Part shown: one piece after another, positions 30,201-39,513 of the stretch
Layout of the letters: every line of letters begins with the position of its first letter
Position numbering within the stretch: the first letter of the stretch is position 1
Source: Patella vulgata
Taxonomy: Eukaryota; Mollusca; Gastropoda; Patellidae
Direction: 5' to 3'
Assembly (NCBI RefSeq): GCF_932274485.2
Contig: NC_065886.2
Coordinates: 35,761,501-35,825,500, forward strand
DNA: 64,000 bases
Notes under the pieces: generated by a model
What the model was told of the DNA's origin: nothing
Databases searched by the model: none
Seen by the model: only the letters and a program-made list of their open reading frames with translations
Made by a program: the position numbers and the translations under genes

Positions 30201-31605
30201 ACAATTCAAATCAGCGAGCTGCTCTCGGGTGCTCTACATAAGTACAACTTATATAAAATTACAACAATCACAACACATTAATCCATAAAAAAGACATAAA
30301 CAAAAAACAGAGAACATTTTTTAGTACACATGGTAAATCCTGACACAAACACAGCTAGAACCGTATTCAATCAGTTGTATATTTGATTAAAAAGTTCGGT
30401 TTTGGGATTCTTTTTAAAACCTTTAATAGAATTTGCGCTTTTGGTTTCGTTTGATATTGAATTCCATAACTTCGAAATACCGACCGTGAAAGATCTATCA
30501 CCGGAGTTGGTTTTCGAAAATGGTTTAATTAAAAGGTTGTCTGATTGTGATCGAAGGGTTCTGCAAGGTTTAATGGTGTTGAGAAGCTATGGAGGTGAAG
30601 AAGCATCAGAATACGTAATAGACAGTACAGAAAATCTTTCAGAATTGGTGTCGAAAAAGTTGAAACGTGAAACGCCCTAGTTTAATAAGTCATATCATAT
30701 TTTGACATGAAATGGACAAGGGTTTAAAGTCCTACTGTTCTGCTGCTCCTACTGGGCTAATGAAGACGGACATACGCCATGCAGCGAACAATGAAGGAAG
30801 TTTGCCCGGCCAGCTGCAATATGGACTACAAATTTTAAAATTCCACATGCCAATGGTTCTTTTAGGCGCACATCAATGTGTACACGGAACCTTGTTTTTT
30901 TTTGTCCCACCCGAACGACTATACGTTGTCCCTTGCCGGGCCCTCTGTCCTACACTGAAAAGGGAAAACCACGCCGGAAAATCCCGATGAACTTTCTCGG
31001 CCAACGCAGAGATCGAACAAGCGGTATATACGGCATATCTTGTGTTAGATACATGATCCTATTTTGGATACATGAAGTACATGTATATAATTCATATTCT
31101 AGAATAGGTATATGCAGTATATATACGTCGTATGCTAGATATATGCAGTCTGTTTGCCATAATTATGTTAGATGCAAGTAGCATACAATTCATCTTTAAC
31201 GCATAGTTTGATGTTATAAACATGATATAACATATATAATAATTATACATTTATAAACATGTCATATAAGATATATTTAAACTTTCTTATGACAATATGT
31301 TATAGACATGATAAATTATATATTAACCCTTCATTATGTTATAAACCTAAGACTTATTTATATATATTTACCCTTTATTTAGTCTGAGAAGAACAGTAGG
31401 ACGTTAAACCCCATTTCTTTTCATTTCATTACCCTTTAATATGTTATAAACACAAGATATAAAAGATATATTTACCCTATTATATGTTATGCATATAATT
31501 ATATAGTTATAAACATGATGTTTTAAAGATAAACGTACCTGAATTCACAGTATAGATCAACACGAAAACATATGAGTTATTTAACACCATCTTGCCTTTT
31601 TTCAT
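20829..31605 (-). CDS. Gene 2: Ig-domain receptor, shortened ITAM-like tail
   Basis: Exons in coding order: 31539-31605, 28918-29244, 27295-27579, 26789-26854, 23460-23732, 22768-23097, 22115-22234, 20829-21232. Joined length is 1872 nt (623 residues). Ectodomain: signal peptide, a V-type Ig, Ig2, a short exon, Ig3, a broken Ig exon (23198-23402, left out), Ig4. TM contains a glutamate. The tail keeps one ITAM-like pair, YEKL-x11-YKKL, then stops early compared with genes 3 and 4. The Ig2 acceptor is GG instead of AG. Since the ectodomain exons are phase 1-1, skipping Ig2 would still give an open frame. Large introns hold SINEs, a foldback element and tandem arrays. It may be functional, variably spliced, or decaying. 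Confidence 0.65.
21345..21572 (+). mobile_element. SINE family 1, internally deleted
   Basis: Head with TTGGATCCGTGCCCTGGC, body, and end GGGACGTTAAACCGCAT, missing the centre. It lies in the gene 2 intron next to a duplicated exon piece. Confidence 0.7.
21573..21722 (-). pseudogene. Duplicated start of gene 2 tail exon
   Basis: This repeats 21180-21330, including the acceptor and the first residues (MALNTRTIPLEHHYDQVAM). It ends at the SINE boundary. The acceptor TTTTACAG is intact, so mis-splicing into it is possible. Confidence 0.65.
21723..22011 (+). mobile_element. SINE family 1
   Basis: B box GTTCGATCCGTGC, body, and tail GGACGTTAAACCCCGTTTTA. With the SINE at 21345 it brackets the duplicated exon piece, so unequal exchange between SINEs is a likely cause. 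Confidence 0.8.
22115..22234 (-). CDS. Gene 2 transmembrane exon with Glu
   Basis: 120 bp, phase 1-1. ATNGVINTST is followed by a hydrophobic segment containing one glutamate and proline (SIIEPLLLITAF), then LVFVKKCFN. Genes 3 and 4 have VPC where this has EP. Confidence 0.8.
22235..22767. other. Gene 2 intron with SINE family 2 scrap
   Basis: At about 22560-22700 phrases like GTGGTTTCGATCCAACATTT suggest a diverged tRNA-like SINE. The rest is unassigned. Confidence 0.4.
22768..23097 (-). CDS. Gene 2 Ig4 exon
   Basis: 330 bp, phase 1-1. It starts VLTDPDCCPPAENSMSSDD and ends with HYIGKYCIYLKNKYG, the last strands of an I-set-like Ig fold. The expected first core cysteine is not in its usual place; the CC pair near the start may pair instead. 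Copies: 41060-41389 and 62537-62866. Confidence 0.8.
23198..23402 (-). pseudogene. Broken Ig exon, gene 2
   Basis: Ends in an Ig-like EYVEKYCIDVQNQGGNLTLC with a good GTAGGC donor. It is 205 bp, not a phase 1-1 length, and is 23 bp shorter than the copies in genes 3 and 4. It has stops in frame. Confidence 0.7.
23460..23732 (-). CDS. Gene 2 Ig3 exon
   Basis: 273 bp, phase 1-1. ELSVNC, NISWNKDG and DNGVYYC give the Ig core. It lacks the Thr-rich stalk of genes 1, 3 and 4 and ends FILDL before a GTGAGT donor. Confidence 0.85.
23818..24757. mobile_element. Insertion made of six tandem units of about 146 bp
   Basis: It starts CTAGCAGGATACCCGGCTTT and ends in CAGACAGACAGACAAACGAC, then AAATATTAGTATATAAGATA. 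Between lie six copies of a GC-rich unit (GAAACCGGAAGTGGTAGACT and on). Genes 1 and 3 are uninterrupted at this place. No coding capacity; the mobilising family is not known to me. Confidence 0.75.
24935..25175 (+). mobile_element. SINE family 2, with start of a second copy
   Basis: After a G-run comes a tRNA-like head (ATGGTTCGCGCGTTCGG) and body to TTGTTAGTCCCGAAATG. From 25156 a second copy begins at its ATTCCCCAGTTGTACGTGAG and is cut by the foldback element. Confidence 0.75.
25176..25848. mobile_element. Foldback element with about 135-bp inverted ends
   Basis: From ACGTTTCAAGTCAGTAGCTT (25184) about 135 bp recur almost exactly inverted up to 25840. The target ACGTGAG is duplicated at 25169-25175 and 25849-25855. 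The centre carries three TTAGGG units (25507-25526) and no transposase. A non-autonomous DNA element, family unknown. Confidence 0.8.
25849..25995 (+). mobile_element. SINE family 2, remainder of the split copy
   Basis: It continues ACGTGAGAAGGAGTAGAATC to GTCCCGAAATGACTTAGTTT, the other side of the SINE interrupted by the foldback element. Confidence 0.75.
26249..26583. mobile_element. TTAA-type MITE, worn
   Basis: Starts TTAAAGATGTATTATG and ends AGGCATCTTTAG, with the right TTAA changed. Internal TACTTCAGTCTGAGCG matches the other copies. Confidence 0.55.
26789..26854 (-). CDS. Gene 2 short exon (RCKDVLG)
   Basis: 66 bp, phase 1-1, donor GTGAGT, acceptor ATTATCAG. It encodes VIGNTRCKDVLGFSDSFIL, homologous to the 57-bp exons of genes 1 and 3 but using a slightly earlier acceptor. 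Confidence 0.5.
27295..27579 (-). CDS. Gene 2 Ig2 exon, acceptor damaged
   Basis: 285 bp, phase 1-1 length, donor GTAGGT. LTLTC, YIWFKHG and DDIICIA mark the Ig fold. The acceptor reads TTTATTACGG where gene 1 has TTTATTACAG, so the invariant AG is lost unless another site is used. Skipping it leaves the frame open. Confidence 0.65.
27663..28068. mobile_element. TTAA-flanked MITE
   Basis: TTAAACATACATTATGCAAG at the left and CATAATGCATCTTTAA at the right. It lies between Ig2 and the V-type exon of gene 2. Confidence 0.65.
28370..28562 (-). repeat. Reiterated splice-donor stubs of the V-type exon
   Basis: Four tandem units of about 40 bp read, on the minus strand, GCCATAGTTACAG then GTAAATAATG: the last codons and donor of the V-type exon (LIVTG then GTAAAT). 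They lie between the real donor at 28917 and the next exon. Confidence 0.6.
28555..28909 (-). mobile_element. SINE family 1 beside the V-type exon
   Basis: SINE 28565-28899, flanked by CGTAATAAGA at 28555-28564 and 28900-28909. The tRNA-like part is partial. It inserted 9 bp from the splice donor of the gene 2 V-type exon. Confidence 0.85.
28918..29244 (-). CDS. Gene 2 V-type Ig exon
   Basis: 327 bp, phase 1-1, acceptor CCTACATTTCAG, donor GTAAAT. VLSCDVTDTEITQQHKQAEL opens the domain; LEDVTSHDAGVYCC and VPGCGVKLIVTG close it. Several N-glycosylation sites (NES, NET, NIT). More diverged from genes 1 and 3 than any other domain. Confidence 0.85.
29493..30137. mobile_element. TIR element, imperfect ends about 110 bp
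   Basis: CACTACAAAGTTTC-type sequence and neighbouring phrases (AACCCGGCTATC, GGACCCCAAATTATTACTAC) at the left recur inverted at the right (AGTGATAATATGGGGCCCTA, ATAGCCAGGTTGG). No coding capacity. Only part is kept in block B copy 2, and one piece is inverted there. Confidence 0.5.
30140..30700 (-). mobile_element. CR1/L2-like LINE 3' end
   Basis: Minus-strand translation gives the conserved end of ORF2: RSFTVGISKLWNSIS, then KSANSIKGFKK and TELFNQI. It is followed by a 3' end with GGCGCTATATGAATTAATTA and an ATT microsatellite at 30155-30180. 5'-truncated. A plus-strand open frame over the same bases is a shadow. Confidence 0.75.
30706..31022 (-). mobile_element. SINE family 1
   Basis: From AAATGGACAAGGGTTTAAAG to CCAACGCAGAGATCGAACAA on the plus strand; the head is truncated. 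Copy at 50487-50785. Confidence 0.8.
31023..31538. repeat. Gene 2 intron 1: degenerate AT-rich repeats and a SINE tail
   Basis: Loose repeats of TAGATACATG, GGTATATGCAGTATATA and GTTATAAACATGATATAA fill the intron. A plus-strand SINE family 1 tail (GTAGGACGTTAAACCCCATT) lies at 31390-31430. Confidence 0.5.
31539..31605 (-). CDS. Gene 2 signal peptide exon
   Basis: 67 bp ending in phase 1 before GTACGT. MKKGKMVLNNSYVFVLIYTV then NS: basic start, hydrophobic core, small residues at the cleavage region. It joins to VLSCD of the V-type exon. Confidence 0.8.
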
Positions 31606-31619
31606 TTTTCGACAATTGA

Positions 31620-31630
31620 GAAATAGAAAC
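31620..31630 (+). promoter_or_regulatory. IRF-element-like site upstream of gene 2
   Basis: GAAATAGAAAC matches GAAANNGAAA, 15 bp before the ATG. It is conserved in the second block copy at 51730-51740. Confidence 0.3.
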
Positions 31631-32379
31631 AACAGTCCTGTATGAGCCAGATATCATATCTCATAACTTTGTTTTTTAAAAACGAAAATGGACTATTGAG
31701 TCATTGCTATAGCTGATGTTAGTATTAATTTATGTGGTGTTTTTTTTATGACCAATCAAAAAAGGGTTAAAAAATTTGTACTGTTCACATGTCGGTCAAG
31801 GTATTAAGATATAAGGACGTTTTTATTTTTAAATAATATGATGTTTTCCTCTTCAAAGTTTCGGATAGCTGATATTAAAATACGTCCGCACAAATAGCAA
31901 ATAGACGTAGGCGAGGACACTGATCAGTAGTGAATTTTCGCTAGGCCGCTACAATCACTGATAAGGATGACAGCGATGCGACTTAATGAGTCCCAAATAT
32001 TAGAAGCAGTGTCGTCATACATTTTTTATAGGGTGGAACGTCGCTCGAATGACACCTGACCAACAACGGGTCAGATCGTCATGTAGTCGAAGACATCCAG
32101 GGTACTAAACATGAAACGAAATAAAGATCTGTATTTTAAACATATTGGGGCAAGTTCATATTTTGCACACTAAACATGTCTAACCAGAGAAAATAAAATT
32201 ATGGAAAGATTAGCTTAGTAAGTTCACGGATAAATCCAATACTGAACTAGTACGGCTTCGTTCACTCAATGAATCAGCAGGACAAAGTTTGTAACTTCTA
32301 GTATTACAGTGAAAGGCGTACACCCCTCACTTACTAATCTAAAACAATTTTTATGTTGTTTGAAAGATAAACAGAAACA
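31631..32379. other. Spacer with MITE remnant
   Basis: Upstream of gene 2. At 32025-32145 a right-end fragment of the MITE type at 18267 (GGTCAGATCGTCATG, GAAACGAAAT, AGATCTGTATTTTAA). The rest is unassigned. Confidence 0.5.
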
Positions 32380-32850
32380 CATCAACTGAAATGAAATGGG
32401 GTTTAACGTCCTACTGTTCTCCTCCAACTGAGCTATAATTAATACGTGGAAACGTGAAACAGTCTGTCATACGGGCAATTTTGCCCGGGACAGCCACACT
32501 ACGACCTGCTCTTATTTTATTTCTAATTTCAACAGTCAAGGGTTCTTTTACGTGCACACCAAAGTGTGAACGATACTTCAGTTGTTCGTCCCATACGAAT
32601 GAACTTTCTCTGTCAATAGCCTGAGCAAACTACAAACATCCTGGTTTGCAAGCGAGCGTTTTACTACGAAGTAAATTTTACCCCCCCCCCCCCCCCCAGA
32701 CAGCGGTACTACGGTCTACTCAGATGTCAGGGGTTATTTTTCGTAAGAGTCAATGTGTACACGGGACCTCGGGTTAACGTTCTATCCGAACGACTATAAA
32801 CTGACCTGGAAAATCCACAGGAACTTTTCGATCTTTACTGTGTTTCCTTG
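32380..32850 (-). mobile_element. SINE family 1 copies, nested or tandem
   Basis: One body (32388-32680) starts with AAATGGGGTTTAACGTCC and ends near a C-run at 32681-32697. A second partial body (32698-32850) follows with ACAGCGGTACTACGG. Same structure at 52630-52990, with a shorter C-run and an internal deletion. Confidence 0.7.
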
Positions 32851-33574
32851 ATTTTCCGAGACTGCAAACACAGGTATTATTATTTTTAACAAACATACTT
32901 TTGATATTTTTTTCCGAAATTATAACGCATTGTTATTCCGCTATCGTATATCACTCAAATATATCACGACTTGATTTGTTGTATTTAAATATAGTATGAA
33001 TATTTAGTTTAGTTTCGTATTAGTCATTTAATAAAGGAATAATTTAGGAAAAGGGGCCTTTCACTGTCAAAATACATGTTAGGTTGAATAGTTGTTTGTT
33101 TTCTTTCGTTACAAGTATTTTTATATCCAAGGTCATTGACTAGACCATGCAGTAAAGTGTGTCAAATGTATTTCTCATTTAAAGGAGCCCAACTTCTTAC
33201 TTTTTATATTAGAAATTAAAAACACGGATTAGAATTCAAATTTGCTCCATTTCAATCAATATTGATGTTGTTATCTAACCGTAAAAATATGGCATCCGCA
33301 TATCAACTTTGAGTGAACGTTTCAGAAATACTACGGATGTAATGTTTTCGAGCACAGTTAGTAATGAAAAGAGGAAAGCATACCCAAGATTACAACGCGG
33401 AAGTAATTAGATATGGTTGATTGACGAACGACAAAATAATAATAATAAAAAACAAATGTTGGATGGACTAACCAAGCACAAACGAATGTCGTTAAATTTG
33501 GACTGTTCGCATCTTTCACCGAACTAATTGATTATAAGTTACAATAACATTTTTTAAAAGGGTGTAAATTACTA
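32851..33574. other. Non-coding spacer, block B
   Basis: No gene or recognised repeat. Confidence 0.4.
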
Positions 33575-33636
33575 TATATACACTCATATTACATTAATAT
33601 GTGATTTTACATATTAATGTAATATGAGTGTATATA
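33575..33636. repeat. Perfect 28-bp hairpin
   Basis: Arms 33575-33602 and 33609-33636 are exact inverted repeats around the loop GATTTT. The second block copy keeps the hairpin near 53737-53790. Confidence 0.9.
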
Positions 33637-34139
33637 AGGTTCCAAAGAATAGAACGTTACCCCCCCCCCCCCGTTGTGGAAACGTCGCAGTGAAGTAAAC
33701 CATAGTAATTATTATTCTATAAAAGTGTATTTGATTAAATTGCAGGTAATTAATTCATAGCCAAAATATACAAATTGTAATATTATCATAATAATAATAA
33801 ACTTCTCTTGTATCTTCATTTTTCTATATTGTTGCTTATTTTTTGTTAGGAATCCTTTTGACCAATGAGTTACTGAGCCATAGTCGTTATGTGCGGTGGA
33901 TCCATGTCTAAATTGTTTGATTCCAGCACTACTGAAGGAAACGGCGATCTACATGGTTGTGAACCAGCAGACATTCGAATAATAGTAAAATAACAAATCT
34001 GGTGAGCTTGAGCAGTCTTTACTTGAAAACAAAACCACTATATGAAAATAAAAGTTTAAAAGTAAGCAAAAGATGAAATTATTATATACTATGTTTCTAT
34101 ATAATGAAATAAGCATGGTATGTTGATATTTTACCCCAA
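33637..34139. other. Non-coding spacer with C tract
   Basis: Poly-C at 33661-33672. The rest is unassigned. Confidence 0.4.
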
Positions 34140-34635
34140 AAAACATTAGCGGCCATTTGTCCGGCAGTTTTGGTCCGATTTGCACGAAATTTGAACTCAA
34201 CCACCATTAAGGTGTAACGGTGATATATTCAAACGGTGTTTTGAATCGGATAATAATTGTAACCTCTAGATGGACCACAAGCTAAAAACGCGATTTTTCT
34301 TACAATCAGGGGCCATAATTCAGGAAGTTACGATCTGATATGCGCAAATATCGAAAGGAACCAAGATGTTTGGGTTATAAACATGTATTTCAAGTTCAAT
34401 CAAAATCGTGATTTTTCGTACAATCAGGGGTCATAATCCACGAAGTTTCGATCTTATAAATGCCGATATCGAAAGGAACCAAGATCCTTTGGAGATAACC
34501 CTATATTTCAAGTTTCGTCAAAATCGGATAAGAATTGTGACCTGTAGAGTGTCCACAAACAAATTGTGGACGGACAGACGGACGGACAGGGGCGGCGACA
34601 ATATACGTCCACATGAAAATGTGGGCGTATAAAAA
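34140..34635. repeat. Dispersed modular repeat with GGAC tail
   Basis: Modules around GGGGCCATAATTCAGGAAGT and AAAATCGGATAAGAATTGTG occur in series and end in GACGGACAGACGGACGGACA and GTGGGCGTATAAAAA. The same ending closes the repeat at 37100-37590. Confidence 0.7.
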
Positions 34636-34669
34636 TGATAATTATATGAATAATAATAATAATATCAAT

Positions 34670-34984
34670 ATAAAATGCAAAACAGTAGCATCGTCGTTGT
34701 CATAGCAAGTAAATTAGTGTTAAACCTTTAAACAATTCTTAGCGAATTGTGAAACTTTACAAATTGAGGATAACAAACACATATGCAGTTAAAAATCACA
34801 AAACTTTTAAAACCACCTTTGAAAACAAAAAACAAAATGCAAAACATTAGCATCGCCATTGTCATAGCCAGTAAATTAGTGTTAAACCTTTAAACAATTT
34901 TTAGCGATTTGTGAAACTTTACAAATCGAGGATAACAAACAGATATGCAGTTAAAAATCACAAAACTTTCAAGTTATAGTAGAT
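34670..34984. repeat. 165-bp tandem duplication
   Basis: Two copies beginning AAAATGCAAAACA and containing TAGTGTTAAACCTTTAAACA, just 5' of the LINE. Confidence 0.75.
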
Positions 34985-35188
34985 GCGAAACAATCCTACT
35001 ACTCTAATAAAATACAAAACAGTAGTAATAAGGTCAAGGAAATATTTCGTGTTTCTAATTCATTATCAAATCACAACTATGGAGCAACAATTCTGCCAAA
35101 TTCTGACAATGATCAACAACTTGCCGATAAGTTTTCGTCGTACTTTCTGACCAAAATATCCACAATTCGAGACGACCTTTCATCAAAA

Positions 35189-35767
35189 TTGGATAAAGAG
35201 GAGATAACCCCTGCAGTAACACCATTGTCTTTTCCTCCTCCACTTACTTTCTTTAATAATGTTAGTGAATCCGAATTGTCGAAGTTAATCCTAAGCTGTT
35301 CCTCAAAATCGTGTCCATTAGATCCAATCCCTACCAAGTTTTTGAAGGATTGTCTACCAGCATTAATCAGTGTCATCACCAACATTATCAACTCTTCAAT
35401 TCGGGAAAATGTTTTTCCAGATATCTTTAAGGCAGCTATAATATTTACACTTATTAAGAAGAAAACATTAGACCCCGAAATTGAGAAAAATTATAGGCCC
35501 GTGTCAAACTTAAGTTTTGTATCCAAAGTCCTGGAACGTGTTATTTCTAAACAAATATCATCTCATATAAGGGATCACGATCTACTGGAATCTTTTCAGA
35601 GTGCATACAGGAAGAACCATAGCACTGAAACGGCATTACTAAGAGTTCATAATGATATTCACACATCTATGGATAATCATAACTGTGTTTTACTGATACT
35701 GTTAGACCTATCAGCCGTCTTCAGGGTGCATACAGGAAGAACCATAGCACTGAAACGGCATTACTAA
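35189..35767 (+). pseudogene. LINE reverse transcriptase fragment, 5' part
   Basis: 192 residues through fingers and palm start (NYRPVSNLSFVSKVLERVIS, then KNHSTETALL). The frame runs into the 125-bp duplicated piece, ending shortly after LLDLSAVF. This is a relic of LINE ORF2, not a host gene. Confidence 0.85.
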
Positions 35768-35793
35768 GAGTTCATAATGATATTCACACAACT

Positions 35794-36183
35794 ATGGATA
35801 ATCATAACTGTGTTTTACTGATACTGTTAGACCTATCAGCCGCCTTCGACACAGTGGATCACCATATTCTGTTAGACCGGTTTGAAACGGACTTTGGAAT
35901 AAAAGACAATGCACTGCACCTCATCCAATCATACATCAGCAATAGAACACAAAGGGTTCTGGTTGGAAACAGCTCTTCTGCTGAATCCTTGCTTCAATTT
36001 GGAGTTCCGCAAAGGTCAGTGCTAGGGCCTATACTGTTCAGTCTGTATACATCCCCACTAGGCGTTCTGGTTCGCAAATTCGGACTTGAATTTCACTTTT
36101 ACGCTGACGACACCCAACTGTATATTTCCTTCAAGCCATCAGATCCCGACAGTTTTAAACTATTAATATTGAAAAATGTATAG
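35794..36183 (+). pseudogene. LINE reverse transcriptase fragment, palm
   Basis: 129 residues with LLDLSAAFDTVDHHILLDR, the GVPQ box and [11 protein letters not shown], the catalytic YADD. It is separated from the upstream fragment by the duplicated piece. Confidence 0.85.
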
Positions 36184-36880
36184 ATGATATAAAACTCTGG
36201 ATGTCGCAGAATTTCCTTAAACTTAACGATGACAAAACTGAGTACTTGGTAATTGGTTCAAAACACAACCTCTCAAAGCTAGATGGTGATCTTTCTGTTC
36301 GTGTTGGTGAGTCATCCATCGCTAATTCTACTGCAGCCCGAACATTGGTGTAATTTTCGATTCTAACATGAATATGGAGTCCCAGATTAACAATGTGTGT
36401 AAAGTTGGCTACTTTCATTTGAGGAACATTGCCAAAATTAAGAAGTTTATAACAATTGATGCAACAAAAACACTTATACAAGCCCTAGTTATCTCTAGAC
36501 TAGATAATTTTTAATTCATTGCTGTCAGGTGTTCCAAATAAATCGTTGGACAGACCACAAAAACTACAAAATTCAGCGGCTCGTCTCATCTCAGACTGTT
36601 CTAGATATGACCATATAACTCCAATACTGTTTAATCTCCATTGGCTCCCAATAACTTATAGAATTTACCAAAGCCTTTTATTAACTGTGATACAGTCTTT
36701 TTATCCAAATTCTTAACTTAGTTGTTTTTATATTTCCATTTTGGTTCAGTAATTTTTATATATTCTTATTTTTGCCTTTGACTATTTACATGTATTTTTT
36801 ATTCTTATTTATTTTATCTTTTTTAAGTTTGTAAAGAGCATCTGGGCACTTAGGTGAAAGATGCGCTATATAAATACACC

Positions 36881-36911
<31 letters not shown>

Positions 36912-37099
36912 CCACATTTAAAAAGATAGGTTGCCAAGCAACGAAAGATACGCCCACAGCAGCTAAGAGTTGTCACACATTTTTTCTATTGTCGGTAATG
37001 AAACATTTATAACACACTAAAATCTGATAAAGAGCAACAACTCATTAACTAATTATCAGATTAATTAGTTCTGTCCCATGCTAATGTTTAGTATACGAA

Positions 37100-37590
37100 A
37101 CATTTAATATCATGGATTTAGCTGATTCCAGTTATCAAACTTCATTGAAAATCAATATACTTGTTCGTCTCAAGACCTTAAACTCTGTGTATCAATCTAA
37201 AGTCAATCGGATGATAACCTTGGTCTCTAGAGCATTCACAAGATTTTTCAAAGTAATCAAGGGCCATAACTCTGGCAGTAATTATCGGAAATCATTGAAA
37301 ATCACTGGACTTCTTCGTCTCACAACCGTAAACACTGTGTACAAATTTAAAGTCAATCAGATATCAACTTTAGCCTCTAAAGCATCCACAAGATTTTTCA
37401 AAGTGATCAAGGGCCATAACTCTGGCAGTAATTATCGGAAATCGCTGAAAATCAATAGGCTTCTTTATCTCATGACCTTAAACACTATATAAATTTAAAG
37501 TCAATTCTGGACGCCGGACGGACGGACGGACGGACGGGGGTGACAACAATATACGACCACATTTCAATGTGGGCGTATAAAAACAAAACT
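37100..37590. repeat. Modular repeat, three units, GGAC tail
   Basis: Three units of about 150 bp share AAGGGCCATAACTCTGGCAG and ACAAGATTTTTCAAAGT. It ends with four GGAC repeats and AATGTGGGCGTATAAAAA. The long open frame across it is a by-product of the periodicity. Confidence 0.75.
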
Positions 37591-38214
37591 GCAATCCCTG
37601 ACTCAATAGTGAGAGAGGGAGACTTCGATTATTTTCCAATTGACAAAAGGCAGTTTTATAAAGCAGAAATCAAGTCAATGAATTATAACTATTGACATAA
37701 ATTACCCTTCATATGTGGGATTAATCTAAGACTGTGTTAGGAAAAATAGAAATAAACGAAATACGTAATAATAATAACAGAAAGTAAGTAAAAATTAAAT
37801 GAAACCTTAGAGTAACACCTATAGTTAACTAATCTAATCTTCATCACATCTTCCTCAAAAAATGGAAAAATCTGACAAATATATAAAACAATTATTCGAT
37901 TCAACCACGCTGTCTTAAAATTTTTTTTAACAACTCCTCTCCCTAAATAATATATATATACATAATATATATTAACGCAAATGGTTGTATATACATAGTT
38001 AAAATGTCAAAATAAGCACATATTATATAAATATAATAAAATGTATGAAAATGTACAGTATATATATATAATAGGTTTTAGTTTTGCATACACAAGCATA
38101 CATTTGTTAATAAACAACATTAGAGAAACAAGCCAAAGTTACGCATAAAATTGAAAATAAAATACCATTTGATCGAGATTAATACCTGTTTGACATGTTA
38201 TTGTACATCTAGGT
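37591..38214. other. Spacer; empty site for the block B2 Tc1
   Basis: AT-rich. The TA-rich stretch at 38058-38071 corresponds to the position where Tc1 sits in the second copy. Confidence 0.5.
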
Positions 38215-39110
38215 TGAGGTTGTCGAGCGGAATATGAGACAGTATATGTTTTTAAAATCATGAGTGTTGTAGTTTGTCTAGGGTTTCCCTTCGTTCATTT
38301 GAATGTAAAGAACATCGCAGGAGGTAGTGATCGGGATCTTCAAATATATGACTGCAGAGATACGCGGGACTGTTAGCGACATGTCTAAGGAATTTGTCAC
38401 TCTGCGGGTCAAAGCACCAGAGTCTTAGTTTACTATGGATTATGTGGATCTTCCACTGACCGTTATAGTAAAAGGGAGCAACTTTGTAAGGAATTTGTGA
38501 CTCTGCAGGTCAGAGCACCAGAGTCTTAGTTTACTATGGATTATTTGGAGCTTCCGCTGACCGCTATAGTAAAAGGGAGCAACTTTTATATCTGATTTGG
38601 AGAGATGGTCGGAGAATTCTAAAGTTTTTTCCACTCTCTCATACCGGATGGGATAAATGATTTTAGTATTACATCGAATTTATTTTATTTCATCTTCGTT
38701 CCGAAGGGAATATTTATTTGTTGGTTCAGGATTTATGAGATTCTTCAGATTAGGAGGGGTTAGGTTATTGATAATTTTGAATAGTAGTTTTAATTTGTGT
38801 CGAGTTCGTCTTTCTTTGGGTGAAGAGAAACATGGCTGGTGCCCTTAACTGTTCCACAAATGGTGCGTAGTGCGTGAAGCTGAAGGTATTCGAGATTATC
38901 ACATAAGTGGTCAGTGTACCCGTCCCAGATAACATCGGCATAATTAATGTGCGGCAGAACGAAGGAAGAATATAAGGTATTTAGTGATTTTCTATTTAAA
39001 CGATATTTCAAGGATCGAAGGAAGTTTACTAATTCGGATACTTTACTAATTATCAATGTGGCTGTTGCATGATGTAACTGAATAAACATCAACGAAAGCA
39101 GCAAAGTAAA
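38215..39110 (-). mobile_element. LINE 3' end, minus strand
   Basis: Minus-strand frames give RKSLNTLYSSFVLPHINYAD then VIWDGYTDHL and LQLHALRTICG, typical of the region after the LINE polymerase, and further on a zinc-knuckle-like CSHIFEDPDHYLLRCSLH. A 98-bp tandem duplication lies at about 38390-38590. Copy at 59855-60755. Confidence 0.75.
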
Positions 39111-39513
39111 TTTTCATAAAAAGGATATTTACGTAAAGATACATGTAAGATTTAGATAAAGAACTAACGATTCTTGCTATAATAGTTCAAATTAATGAAA
39201 AATGAATATACTGAAGATTTCATTCAAATTACTTTATTCTGAGCGAAGCCATGAATGTATAGCGTAGATCGTTCATAATCGTAGCAACGGTACTTGATAA
39301 CCGAGACCTAGCCTCGATTGTCCATTTAAATTTTTAAGTCTCGCAGATGTTTAAATCCAGTTAGTTGATTATAGGCTTGTCATGTTAATAAATGTCTAAA
39401 TAATAGTTAATATAACATTTGAAGCTAACATAAGACCTGTAATAGACAGATTTAGTTTTACATATAATATAATTATGTAGGATGTCTAACGAAGAGTGTT
39501 TAGACAGATTGTC
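39111..39513. other. 3' flank of gene 3
   Basis: A degenerate relative of the TTAA MITE may occupy 39136-39480. AATAAA on the minus strand at 39233-39238 is a possible polyadenylation signal. Confidence 0.4.
39233..39238 (-). terminator. Possible polyadenylation signal, gene 3
   Basis: AATAAA on the minus strand about 275 nt past the stop; conserved at 60878-60883 in gene 4. Confidence 0.3.

Larger units (their letters stand above)
34985..36906 (+). mobile_element. CR1/L2-like LINE, 5'-truncated
   Basis: Plus-strand frames carry reverse transcriptase blocks in order: [98 protein letters not shown] and LHWLPITYRI. It ends GCGCTATATAAATACACC plus an AAT microsatellite. An internal 125-bp tandem duplication (35601-35725 and 35726-35850) interrupts the polymerase, and there are several further breaks. 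Confidence 0.9.

Noticed and set aside
30402-30680. 92-residue plus-strand open frame
   Set aside because: The minus strand reads as a LINE ORF2 end; this is its shadow, as is 50145-50399.
37112-37492. 126-residue open frame
   Set aside because: It runs through a three-unit tandem repeat with no domain; the periodicity explains the openness.
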